Part shown: positions 23,251-30,795 of the stretch, piece after piece
How positions within the stretch are numbered: the first letter of the stretch is position 1
Layout of the letters: each line of letters starts with the position of its first letter
Source: Scopulibacillus_A cellulosilyticus
Lineage (GTDB): Bacteria > Bacillota > Bacilli > Bacillales > Sporolactobacillaceae
NCBI RefSeq assembly: GCF_042665295.1
Contig: NZ_JBHTCO010000004.1
Span: 1 to 64,000 of the forward strand
DNA length: 64,000 nt
Reading direction: 5' to 3'
Notes under the pieces: model-generated
Database searches by the model: none
What the model was told of the DNA's origin: nothing
Seen by the model: the letters and a program-made list of their open reading frames with translations, nothing else
Position numbers and translations under genes: made by a program

Positions 23251-24609
23251 ATGAAACTGCGGTCTAAAATATATTTATTTTCAACAGGCATTTTGTTTAT
23301 CATTTTGCTTTTAACGAATATTGCTATTTATTTTTTGTATGTCCATTCTGCCATAGATAAGGAAGAGGATATTCTATCCAACCAGGCAAACATTATTTTC
23401 GAAAATTTGCCGCCATCTAAACTGAATGATTCTGACAGCAATGCCCTAAAACCTTATAAAATTAACGATGGTATGGTCCGTTATATAAATAAAGACGGCA
23501 AAGTCATCCATCAAGTCATGGATGATGATGATTTTGAACATATTCATCCCGTTGTTGTTAATGATGAGGAAAAGAAACAAATGACAGCGGATGATCATCA
23601 AATTTTTATTGCCCGTTATCCGGTTAAAATAGGAAATGATGATGATGATGATCATGGTGAAGTGATCGGCACACTTGAGTTAGCTGTTAAATTAGATAAT
23701 GTTTATGAAGACAGTTCGCTCTTATTAACAATTCTCGTTATTACTTCTTTAATCGCTCTTATTCTATCTTTAATAGGAGGGAAATTGTTATCTAATTTAC
23801 TCTTAAAACCAATTTCCCTATTGTCCCAAACGATGAAAGCGACACAGGAAAGCGGTCAATTTAAAAAAATTAAAATGAATAACCCTTCAAAAGATGAGTT
23901 GTACCAATTGGCTGTCACCTTTAATAAAATGATGGATCAGTTAGAAGAAAACTTTGAAAAGCAAAAGCAGTTCGTTTCTGATGCTTCCCATGAATTGAAA
24001 ACGCCGCTCACCGTTATTGAAAGTTATGCAAAATTATTAAAGCGATGGGGAGCAGAAGATCCTGACGTGCGGCAAGAGTCGATTGAAGCTATTTATTCAG
24101 AAAGCATTAGAATGAAGGAATTAACACATCAAATGCTTGACCTTGCTTCAAGCGAAAAACAAAAAAGCTTGCAAATTGAAACCTTTGATCTAGTTCCGTT
24201 TTGTAAACAATTGGCTCGTACCCTCGAAACGGTTAATCATCGTGAGATTTGGGTTCAAAGCGATCAGGATCAAGTAAGAGTTAACTGGGACCCGCAAAAA
24301 TTAAAGCAGGTGTTAATGATTTTACTTGATAATGCTTTAAAATACAGTGAAAAACCAGTAGGCATCATCTTAAAAGAACAACATGGCCGGATCGCATTGA
24401 CTGTTAAAGATGAAGGGATAGGCATTTCAGAGGAAAATCAAAAAAATATTTTTGAGCGATTTTATCGGGTTGATCCTTCAAGACAAAGAGGGTCAGGCGG
24501 AACCGGACTCGGCTTATCGATTGCTAAAGCCATTGTTGAACAACATGAAGGTGACATTGAAGTGAAAAGTCAAATAGGTAAGGGAACGGCCATCACGATT
24601 TTCCTTTAA
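23251..24609 (+). CDS. sensor histidine kinase
   Basis: 452 residues. First membrane helix at the N-terminus, an extracellular loop with an unusual acidic/His patch (DDDDFEHIHP, then GNDDDDDHGEVIG), a second helix (about 160-180), HAMP, then the HisKA H-box SDASHELKTPLTVIE (His about 247) and HATPase motifs DNALKYSE, DEGIGI, GGTGLGLSI. The acidic, His-containing sensor loop hints at cation or cationic-peptide sensing (inference). Cotranscribed with the response regulator. Confidence 0.93.
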   Translation: MKLRSKIYLFSTGILFIILLLTNIAIYFLYVHSAIDKEEDILSNQANIIFENLPPSKLNDSDSNALKPYKINDGMVRYINKDGKVIHQVMDDDDFEHIHPVVVNDEEKKQMTADDHQIFIARYPVKIGNDDDDDHGEVIGTLELAVKLDNVYEDSSLLLTILVITSLIALILSLIGGKLLSNLLLKPISLLSQTMKATQESGQFKKIKMNNPSKDELYQLAVTFNKMMDQLEENFEKQKQFVSDASHELKTPLTVIESYAKLLKRWGAEDPDVRQESIEAIYSESIRMKELTHQMLDLASSEKQKSLQIETFDLVPFCKQLARTLETVNHREIWVQSDQDQVRVNWDPQKLKQVLMILLDNALKYSEKPVGIILKEQHGRIALTVKDEGIGISEENQKNIFERFYRVDPSRQRGSGGTGLGLSIAKAIVEQHEGDIEVKSQIGKGTAITIFL

Positions 24610-24623
24610 AGAAGATTCATATT

Positions 24624-24664
24624 TTTCTCATCAAATTTTAATCTGGTTCTTGTCTGTTTCTCAT
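24624..24664 (+). promoter_or_regulatory. direct repeats, candidate response-regulator site
   Basis: Two copies of TTTCTCAT (24624-24631 and 24657-24664), 33 bp apart, about three helical turns, lie just upstream of the PepSY gene. Same-face tandem half-sites are typical of OmpR-family regulators, so the adjacent system may drive this gene. Inference only. Confidence 0.4.
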
Positions 24665-24713
24665 ATTATGCGGCTATGATTGAGTTAGAAATCATAAAGG
24701 GAGGAAATAAACG

Positions 24714-25508
24714 ATGAAAACGAAAATGTTAACACTCTCAATAGCCGCATTATGCGGATTCGGTATCGCAGGGGGTGCAGCTCTTCAAAATCCGGCTCAT
24801 GCGGCAAATAATCCAAAAACATATCAGCAAGCTCAAGCTGAAATTCCAATGGAAAAGGCTATTGAAACGGCTAAACAAAAATACGATGGTGTTATTTCAG
24901 AGGTTGAGCTTGACCATGATATGAACAGGCTTGTCTATGAAATAGAATTCCAGAAAGGCAACGGCAAAACCTTAAACATTAAAATGGATGCGAATACCGG
25001 CAAAGTCATTAATAAAAAGACCGATAAAGATGATGATCCGGCCGACTATAAGACAGATTTATCAATCGAAAAAGCTGTCAAAATTGCCGAACAGAAATAC
25101 GACGGAACGGTAAGCGAGGTTGAATTAGAAAAACAGCCTTCAGGAAAAATAGTTTATGAATTTGAAATTCACCAAAACAATGGCAAATTAAAAGTGGTTA
25201 TGGATGCTAATTCAGGAGATATTTTAAGCCATTCAACAGTAAATAAGGATAACGATGACGACCAAAATACTGACGATGACCAAGATTATCAAGATCAAAA
25301 AACCAATGGACATGTGAAAATCAGTAAGCAGGATGCCATAAAGATAGCTGAAAACAATATTACCGGTAAAGCCGTTAGCAGTAAAATAGACCATGATGAT
25401 GGCAAAACCATTTATAAAATTAAAATTAAAACGAAAGATGGATCTATCTATAAGGCAGAAATAGACGCTAATTCAGGGAAGCTGCTTGAAATGGAATTAG
25501 ATGATTAA
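24714..25508 (+). CDS. secreted triple-PepSY domain protein
   Basis: 264 residues: signal peptide (SIAALCGFGIAGGAALQNP, cleavage after AHA), then three PepSY repeats, each IPMEKAIETAKQKYDG-like plus a KMDANTGKVINKK-like hairpin, with an Asp-rich linker (about residues 175-195, KDNDDDQNTDDDQD) before the third. PepSY proteins are thought to inhibit proteases or modulate the surface. B. subtilis YkoJ is a similar neighbour of the YkoGH system. Strong AAGGGAGG ribosome site. Confidence 0.9.
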   Translation: MKTKMLTLSIAALCGFGIAGGAALQNPAHAANNPKTYQQAQAEIPMEKAIETAKQKYDGVISEVELDHDMNRLVYEIEFQKGNGKTLNIKMDANTGKVINKKTDKDDDPADYKTDLSIEKAVKIAEQKYDGTVSEVELEKQPSGKIVYEFEIHQNNGKLKVVMDANSGDILSHSTVNKDNDDDQNTDDDQDYQDQKTNGHVKISKQDAIKIAENNITGKAVSSKIDHDDGKTIYKIKIKTKDGSIYKAEIDANSGKLLEMELDD

Positions 25509-25522
25509 TTTTCTCACAGAAG

Positions 25523-25562
25523 AGTTGCCGTATGCTGTATTGTCATTTATACGGCAACTTTA
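25523..25562 (+). terminator. rho-independent terminator
   Basis: AGTTGCCGTAT at 25523-25533 and ATACGGCAACT at 25549-25559, then TTAATTT. Ends the PepSY transcript. Confidence 0.8.
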
Positions 25563-25622
25563 ATTTGTAAAAAAGAATCGTTACAGATTTTTTATTTTAT
25601 GTTTTGATTAATAGTGTCTGGA

Positions 25623-25653
25623 GGTATATTGTTATATAAAAATAAAATATACC
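25623..25653 (+). promoter_or_regulatory. dyad in leader, possible operator
   Basis: GGTATATT (25623-25630) and AATATACC (25646-25653) form an 8-bp perfect dyad directly upstream of the GGGGAGG ribosome site of the hydrolase. It could be a repressor site or an RNA hairpin affecting translation. Confidence 0.35.
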
Positions 25654-25667
25654 GGGGAGGGAATATT

Positions 25668-26870
25668 GTGTCAGCCAATCATAGTTATCGAACAGTACAA
25701 GACCTAACAACAAGGGGAATTGGTGTAAATGCCGATGCCGCATCTTTAGTTTTAAAGTATCCGCGAGTTGAAAAATCTGTTCCGGGAAAACAATGGGCCG
25801 GTCAAATTGGCAAGGCCCAAGCGGTTGTCAGACTTCCAGACAAAGAAGTTTGGAATGGAAAGCTTATTATTGGCGCTACGCCTGCGGTTCGCAATGAATT
25901 TTCTATGGATTTATTGCTAAGTGATATTGTTATGCAAAAAGGTTACGCCTATGCAGCTTGTGACAAAGGAACCCCGAAACTGGTGCTTAGGGATCCGAAT
26001 AGACAAATGACAGAATGGATACAGCATTATCATCAATTGACATTAAAGGCAATGGAAATGGTTGCATCAGCTTATAGTGCAGCACCAAAATATACATATA
26101 TTGCAGGGGTTAGTAATGGAGGGTATATAACGAGAGCCATGCTCGAGCGTTATCCAGAGTTATTTGCCGGCGGTGTTGATTGGTCAGGCGTGTTTTGGCA
26201 TCCTAAAAGTCCGCATCTTCTTACTTGTTTGCCAGAATTCATTCAAGAATATCCTATTTTTGCTAACTGGCGTGGTGACAGAACAAGTCATGATCGCCGG
26301 ATAGCCTATGACAAACTATTGCAAGCTGGGCTCCATCCAGATTCTGAACCCTACTGGCACCAATATTTTATGACTTATTGGGTCTTTTCTCTTTGGTTAT
26401 ATGGCAGAAATCTTGATCCAGATTGGGAGCCTTTCAAAATGGAGTGGAACAATGATTGGCTGCGTGACCCTTCGCCACTGATATATCCATATCAAGAAAG
26501 AGAAGACATACTCCAGGAGCATATAAAAAAATTCGCCAATGATGGGCATTTAACCAAGCCGCTGTTATCTGTTGCAGGGAATTGGGACTGTTTGATTACT
26601 TTTACTTATCATGCGAAGGCATACAATGACATGGTCGAACATGAAGGATGTTCTAAAAATCACCGGCTTTACGAAATCCCACGGGGCAATCATGTTGATG
26701 GCTTGTTGAAATCAAATCAGGGCAAGCAACAGACCGTACATCCTTACTTTGAAGCTGCTCTATATCATTTAGAAAAATGGGCTGAAAGAAATATATTACC
26801 GCCTGAATCGGGTATATATGAAACAATTGAGTCTTTTGCCCCTTCTGAATGCAGGCTTTTCACAAAATAA
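25668..26870 (+). CDS. alpha/beta hydrolase, tannase/feruloyl-esterase-like
   Basis: 400 residues. The nucleophile elbow YIAGVSNGGYITRAML (Ser in GVSNGG), ELFAGGVDWSGVFW after it, a probable acid in LLSVAGNWDCLITF and catalytic-type His in IPRGNHVDGLL fit the tannase/feruloyl esterase or polyhydroxyalkanoate-oligomer hydrolase branch. No signal peptide, so a cytoplasmic or released enzyme is likely. GTG at 25668 is chosen for its GGGGAGG; the frame extends upstream to 25614. Substrate not predictable beyond an ester. Transcribed alone. Confidence 0.8.
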   Translation: MSANHSYRTVQDLTTRGIGVNADAASLVLKYPRVEKSVPGKQWAGQIGKAQAVVRLPDKEVWNGKLIIGATPAVRNEFSMDLLLSDIVMQKGYAYAACDKGTPKLVLRDPNRQMTEWIQHYHQLTLKAMEMVASAYSAAPKYTYIAGVSNGGYITRAMLERYPELFAGGVDWSGVFWHPKSPHLLTCLPEFIQEYPIFANWRGDRTSHDRRIAYDKLLQAGLHPDSEPYWHQYFMTYWVFSLWLYGRNLDPDWEPFKMEWNNDWLRDPSPLIYPYQEREDILQEHIKKFANDGHLTKPLLSVAGNWDCLITFTYHAKAYNDMVEHEGCSKNHRLYEIPRGNHVDGLLKSNQGKQQTVHPYFEAALYHLEKWAERNILPPESGIYETIESFAPSECRLFTK

Positions 26871-26893
26871 ATTTATCAAAATGTTTAAAAAAG

Positions 26894-26925
26894 ATGAATG
26901 GCGTTTTATTGACGCCATTCATTTT
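26894..26925. terminator. bidirectional terminator
   Basis: ATGAATGGCGT at 26894-26904 and ACGCCATTCAT at 26912-26922, then TTT. Shared by the hydrolase and the convergent YjcZ-type gene. Confidence 0.75.
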
Positions 26926-26945
26926 GCGGATAAAGAAGTTTTCAC

Positions 26946-27062
26946 TTACCAGCACCATGCAGCACCAACAATAATCAACAAAATGAAGAGGACTACGATT
27001 AAGGCGAATCCGCCACCGTATCCAAATCCGCCGCCGTATCCAGCGCCGCAGCAGCCACCCAT
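26946..27062 (-). CDS. YjcZ-family small sporulation protein, 38 aa
   Basis: Minus-strand ATG (AAGGTGGTG upstream) opens MGGCCGAGYGGGFGYGGGFA, then LIVVLFILLIIVGAAWCW and TAA. A short Gly/Tyr/Cys head and a single membrane helix ALIVVLFILLIIVG define the YjcZ family of small sporulation proteins. A near-consensus sigma-K promoter lies 30 nt upstream. The longer gene at 32404 is its paralogue and shares the identical FALIVVLFILLIIVG helix. Too short for most gene finders. Confidence 0.88.
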   Translation of the reverse strand: MGGCCGAGYGGGFGYGGGFALIVVLFILLIIVGAAWCW

Positions 27063-27092
27063 AATTTTCACCACCTTTGTTACGATGTACTA

Positions 27093-27120
27093 TATTTTAT
27101 GGTCAGCCTGGCCTTTTCGT
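27093..27120 (-). promoter_or_regulatory. candidate sigma-K promoter
   Basis: Minus strand: AC at 27120-27119, 17 bp, then CATAAAATA at 27101-27093, matching the sigma-K pattern AC-N16/17-CATANNNTA. Distance to the YjcZ ATG at 27062 is suitable. Supports mother-cell expression late in sporulation. Confidence 0.5.
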
Positions 27121-27230
27121 ATAGGACAAAAACTCAGTTTTTAAAATTTTTTAAGGGGGATAACTTCCTTAATGCTGTCATCCTTTTTCAATTTAAAAAA
27201 AAGTGGACCTGCTCGGATTAAGACTGTCGT

Positions 27231-27239
27231 CATATATTA
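27231..27239 (+). promoter_or_regulatory. candidate sporulation -10 element
   Basis: CATATATTA matches the sigma-K -10 (CATANNNTA) 40 bp before the Gly/Tyr-rich coat-like gene; no AC lies at the exact -35 spacing, so this is tentative. Confidence 0.3.
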
Positions 27240-27278
27240 TCAGTGACATGGGGTTTTAACTATTGAGGAGGTAATGAT

Positions 27279-27713
27279 ATGGAAAATATCCCTATAAGTG
27301 ATGGAGCAGGTTTTGGATACGAAAATGGGTATGATAATGACTTTACTAACGTAAATAGTTATCCAAATAATTATAGCGGTATGTCAGGATATGGAAATGA
27401 TTATAGCGGTGTAAATCATTTTATGAATGATTATGGAAGTATGAATGGGTACGGTAATGACTATGGCAGCGGAAATAACTTGATGAATGATTATGGATAT
27501 CCAGGTGAGGGCCCTTCTTACGGAGGAAATCCAACTAATCAATATTTGCCCCAAGAGGCAATAAATCCAGACGAAACAAGGGCTTTCCCATTTTACTATC
27601 CATGGTATGGCGGATATGGGTACGGAGGCTACTGGCCGAGACCATGGTATGGCGGATATGGATACGGCGGTTATTGGCGGCCAAGACCATGGTATGGAGG
27701 GTATTGGTATTAA
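27279..27713 (+). CDS. Gly/Tyr/Asn-rich repetitive protein, likely spore coat
   Basis: 144 residues, strong AGGAGG site. Two repeat zones: residues 25-75 with a roughly 20-residue period (YGNDYSGVNHFMNDYGS, YGNDYGSGNNLMNDYGY), and residues 107-144 with WYGGYGYGGYWxRP repeats. A short acidic hinge (PQEAINPDETRAFPFYYP) joins them. Tyr/Gly/Trp-rich low-complexity proteins of this kind in Bacillales are typically coat or crust components that are cross-linked. No signal peptide. The neighbouring YjcZ gene fits a sporulation context; identity is inferred from composition only. Confidence 0.75.
   Translation: MENIPISDGAGFGYENGYDNDFTNVNSYPNNYSGMSGYGNDYSGVNHFMNDYGSMNGYGNDYGSGNNLMNDYGYPGEGPSYGGNPTNQYLPQEAINPDETRAFPFYYPWYGGYGYGGYWPRPWYGGYGYGGYWRPRPWYGGYWY
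27600..27702 (+). repeat. coding tandem repeat, 42-45 bp units
   Basis: CCATGGTATGG recurs at 27600, 27642 and 27687, giving units of 42 and 45 bp that encode PWYGGYGYGGYW(R)PR. Near-identical DNA implies recent duplication and likely length variation between strains. Confidence 0.75.
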
Positions 27714-27735
27714 AAAAATACTTTAAAAAAAGGTT

Positions 27736-27769
27736 ATCAGCCGGGATAAGCACCCGGCTGATTTTTTTG
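27736..27769 (+). terminator. rho-independent terminator
   Basis: ATCAGCCGGG at 27736-27745 and CCCGGCTGAT at 27753-27762, then TTTTTT. The 230 bases that follow hold no gene. Confidence 0.9.
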
Positions 27770-28001
27770 GGATTAAAAAAGGGGGTATAACCAATTTTTC
27801 GGTCCGATTAAGGTTCATGTGGGGGTTTAGAATTTTGTTTACATTTTTGTTACAAAAATCGAATAAATTTCATAGCAATTTAGCTTTAATGGATTTATAA
27901 TAAGGACTTAATTGGTATTAATTAATCAGCGTGGACCAAATTTAATTTGCACAAAATACAATTAGACATGTAACTGTAATTTCAGTAGACATGGAATAAC
28001 A

Positions 28002-29174
28002 ATGCGTGGTGTTATTATGAAAGAATTAAAGAAAATTGGCCTGCCATTAGTCTTTGTATTTGTTGTAGTTATTATTATCGGTTTTATCCAATCTGCTTTT
28101 TACAGCCCGGTTGAATCATCAAGCGAGGATGTATCAGCTAATTCCGAACAAAGACCAATGTTAATTTTAGCGGGTATTGACAGCCTGACGAACGGTCCAA
28201 TTTATCATAAAGAAAAAAGCCGTTACCTTGATGATTTTATTCCAAGAATGCATAAATACTTTGGTAATGGCGGTCCGGGATATGTTCCGTTTGACAGCAT
28301 TTACTTTAAACAAGAACATGGCAGTTTTCACTTTTCTTATGGGATGAAGGAGATAAACGATCTGACCCCCGGGCAATATCCGTCCCAATACAGCCTTGAT
28401 TTAAAAGGAATGTATACTACAAATGGCTGGTTAAATTGGATGACGGTTAAATTTCCGAAAGGATGGAATTGGACTTACGGGAAAATATTTTACTTAAAAC
28501 AGCCTCATGGCGGAAGCTTTAATGTGGGTTATAGGCAGAGTGACAAAGCACTAACTGTAAAAACAAACAGCCAGCATATCAGTTTAGGAGTCATTAACCT
28601 TCCGAAAAATATTTATAATGGACAATTAGAATTTTCCCATATTAACGGAAAAGTTACCATTTTTGGCGGGGAGTTTCTAAACAATAAAGGTGTAGCACTT
28701 AGCCGGATTGGCCAAGGCGGCGACCATTTGGCCTGGCATGCACTCATTGATAATCATATGATGGATGAATGGCTCAAAGAGCTTAACCCGCAGCTGTTAA
28801 TGCTGAACGCGGGTATGAATGATCGCCGTTTCTTAACTGCAAGTCAATATCAAAAAGATTTAACAAATTATCTTGAACCTTTTAATAGAGAAAAAACAGA
28901 CATATTGTTAATTGCTCCAAACGCCATTTTGGGGGATAATACCAGGCTGAAACAATATCGGCAAGTCTTAAGGCAATATGCCGATAAGGATAATACGGGC
29001 TATATATCCAATGAAGATGCCATCGGTCATTCTTACTTAGAAGCGAAGAGTAAAAATTTAATGGGAGACCGAATTCATCCGGATGCTCTCGGAAGTAAAA
29101 TAATAAGTCAACATTTATTCAACTATTTAATGAGAAACAGTCAATATGACTCGCTTTTTCATAAAAAATCGTAG
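28002..29174 (+). CDS. membrane-anchored SGNH/GDSL hydrolase
   Basis: 390 residues. An N-terminal membrane helix (LPLVFVFVVVIIIGFIQSAF) anchors an extracellular domain with SGNH blocks: block I LILAGIDSLTNG (Ser in GIDSLT), block III LMLNAGMNDRRF (GxND) and block V GDRIHPDALGS (DxxH). A beta-rich insertion (about 110-235) sits between blocks I and III, as in alginate or polysaccharide O-acetyl esterases. The ribosome site is weak; an ATG at 28017 in frame is an alternative. It may deacetylate a wall or capsule polymer (inference). Confidence 0.82.
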   Translation: MRGVIMKELKKIGLPLVFVFVVVIIIGFIQSAFYSPVESSSEDVSANSEQRPMLILAGIDSLTNGPIYHKEKSRYLDDFIPRMHKYFGNGGPGYVPFDSIYFKQEHGSFHFSYGMKEINDLTPGQYPSQYSLDLKGMYTTNGWLNWMTVKFPKGWNWTYGKIFYLKQPHGGSFNVGYRQSDKALTVKTNSQHISLGVINLPKNIYNGQLEFSHINGKVTIFGGEFLNNKGVALSRIGQGGDHLAWHALIDNHMMDEWLKELNPQLLMLNAGMNDRRFLTASQYQKDLTNYLEPFNREKTDILLIAPNAILGDNTRLKQYRQVLRQYADKDNTGYISNEDAIGHSYLEAKSKNLMGDRIHPDALGSKIISQHLFNYLMRNSQYDSLFHKKS

Positions 29175-29175
29175 G

Positions 29176-29200
29176 CCGGGTCATGCACCCGGTTTTTTTT
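29176..29200 (+). terminator. rho-independent terminator
   Basis: CCGGGT at 29176-29181 and ACCCGG at 29187-29192 followed by TTTTTTTT. Ends the SGNH hydrolase transcript. Confidence 0.85.
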
Positions 29201-29347
29201 CATAGTCATTTCCATTTTGCCCGATAGTTGGTATTTTAAACAAATAAAATTTGAATTTCCCTCCTATTGTTAAATGGGTTATAAACAGTAACCCGGATAC
29301 ATACATTCATAAGAAGAGCTTTTTATGAGCAAAAGGAGGGAGAGACT

Positions 29348-29614
29348 GTGGGAGATTTACTTTCCATCCATTTTGGGGCATATATTGCTTTAGCATTTGT
29401 TTTATATGCCATTCATGAAGCCACCAGGATACATAATCGTTATATCCCGATTGTAGCGGTTATTTTAGGATTTTTATTTGCATGGTTTGAAGCGGGGGAC
29501 GTTACACCGCATGTTTTATTGAAAGGGATCCAATACGGATTATACGGTGTAGGTTCAGTTGCAACGGTTAAATTTGCGTTAGAAAAGGCAGAAAAGGAAC
29601 CGGAAAATAAATAA
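29348..29614 (+). CDS. holin-like small membrane protein, paralogue 1
   Basis: 88 residues: MGDLLSIHFGAYIALAFVLY, then EATRIHNRYIPIVAVILGFL, then a third hydrophobic stretch LKGIQYGLYGVGSVATVKFA and a charged tail. Three membrane segments with the NRYIP phrase resemble the Hol44/phage_holin_5_2 group. No endolysin, amidase or phage gene is near, so a chromosomally domesticated role, for example in sporulation or mother-cell lysis, is possible. The paralogue is at 33071. Ribosome site AAAAGGAGGGAG with GTG start. Confidence 0.75.
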   Translation: MGDLLSIHFGAYIALAFVLYAIHEATRIHNRYIPIVAVILGFLFAWFEAGDVTPHVLLKGIQYGLYGVGSVATVKFALEKAEKEPENK

Positions 29615-29621
29615 TCCATTG

Positions 29622-29650
29622 AGAGACTTCTAATAAGGAGTCTCTTTTTT
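29622..29650 (+). terminator. rho-independent terminator
   Basis: AGAGACT at 29622-29628 and AGTCTCT at 29639-29645, then TTTTTT. Confidence 0.85.
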
Positions 29651-29709
29651 CTTTTGGCCCCATTAATAGACATTCGAAAAAAAGGAATAATAAAAGAAAA
29701 TGTGAAGTT

Positions 29710-30678
29710 TTGGAGGTGAAACTTATCCACAGTTCACAGGGTCAGACCCCGTCTTTGTATATAACTTATGAACGTGAAGATTGGCGGCGTTTACGCGCTG
29801 GCATATCGCTTCCGTTAACAGAAGGTGAGTTAAATAAGTTGCGGGGAATAAATGAAAATATATCACTTGATGAAGTAGAGGATATATACCTTCCATTATC
29901 AAGACTCTTAAATTTATACGTTACCGGAAAACAAGACATGTACAATATGACTAACTCTTTTTTTGGCAGTCATATTCCAAAGGTGCCATATATGATAGGC
30001 ATTGCCGGCAGTGTAGCTGTTGGAAAAAGCACAACATCTCGTATCCTTCAGGCTTTACTTGCCCGTTGGCCAGGTCATCCTAAAGTAGATTTAGTAACAA
30101 CAGACGGCTTTTTGTATCCTAACCATATTTTAGAACAACGCGGTTTGATGAAGAGAAAGGGTTTTCCAGAAAGTTATGATATACAGCGGCTCATTCGCTT
30201 TTTAGCAGATATAAAATCCGGCAGACCGGAAGTAACGGCACCGGTCTACTCCCATCTGGTGTATGATATACTCCCTGATAAAATTCAAGTTGTTCATGAA
30301 CCGGACATTGTCATTGTTGAAGGGCTCAATATATTGCAAACAAAAGGATCAGGGAAAAGATCAATGCCAAGATTGTTCGTATCAGATTTTATTGACTTTT
30401 CTATTTATGTAGATGCTGAAGAGAAAAATATTACGGAATGGTATATTGAGCGTTTTCATAAACTTTGTCAAACCGCTTTTCAAGATCCAAAATCTTATTT
30501 TCATCGTTATGCTAATTTATCACCTCAACAAGCAGACCGTATTGCCAGGCAAATCTGGACAGAAATTAATGCAGTCAACCTTAAAAAGAATATCCTGCCA
30601 ACTAAAGTCCGTGCTCAATTGATTTTAGAAAAAGGAAGGAACCATTCCGTTTATCAGATAAAGTGCCGTAAATTATAG
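29710..30678 (+). CDS. coaA: type I pantothenate kinase
   Basis: 322 residues: P-loop MIGIAGSVAVGKSTTSRIL (about 97-104), VTTDGFLYPN, KGFPESYDIQRL, PVYSHLVYDI, IVEGLNILQ, then YVDAEEKNITEWYIERF. It phosphorylates pantothenate in CoA synthesis. The start is uncertain: GGAGGTGA begins within the TTG-GAG-GTG codons chosen here, too close to serve them, and no ATG/GTG/TTG follows at a normal distance. Homology to B. subtilis CoaA begins about residue 15, so either TTG 29710 or GTG 29716 would do. Confidence 0.93.
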   Translation: MEVKLIHSSQGQTPSLYITYEREDWRRLRAGISLPLTEGELNKLRGINENISLDEVEDIYLPLSRLLNLYVTGKQDMYNMTNSFFGSHIPKVPYMIGIAGSVAVGKSTTSRILQALLARWPGHPKVDLVTTDGFLYPNHILEQRGLMKRKGFPESYDIQRLIRFLADIKSGRPEVTAPVYSHLVYDILPDKIQVVHEPDIVIVEGLNILQTKGSGKRSMPRLFVSDFIDFSIYVDAEEKNITEWYIERFHKLCQTAFQDPKSYFHRYANLSPQQADRIARQIWTEINAVNLKKNILPTKVRAQLILEKGRNHSVYQIKCRKL

Positions 30679-30717
30679 AATTTTAAATAGATTATAACTT
30701 ATCATAATCCAATAATA

Positions 30718-30752
30718 GATTGCAGTCAATAACTTCTCTGCAATCATTTTTT
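30718..30752 (+). terminator. rho-independent terminator
   Basis: GATTGCAG at 30718-30725 and CTGCAATC at 30738-30745, then ATTTTTTG. Separates coaA from the deaminase gene. Confidence 0.85.
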
Positions 30753-30795
30753 GTATTATAATGTTGAAATATCATAGATTTTGGAGGAAAACTTT

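Noticed and set aside
26818..27144. 108-codon plus-strand frame
   Set aside because: Shadow of the minus-strand YjcZ-type gene; its Pro-rich part is the reverse complement of the Gly codons.
27535..27753. Minus-strand frame with repeated HTMV-type phrases
   Set aside because: Antisense of the Gly/Tyr repeat gene and its terminator.
29348..29614. Prophage remnant suggested by the holin-like protein
   Set aside because: No integrase, endolysin, capsid or tail gene within the window; two paralogues in a sporulation neighbourhood argue for a chromosomal role.
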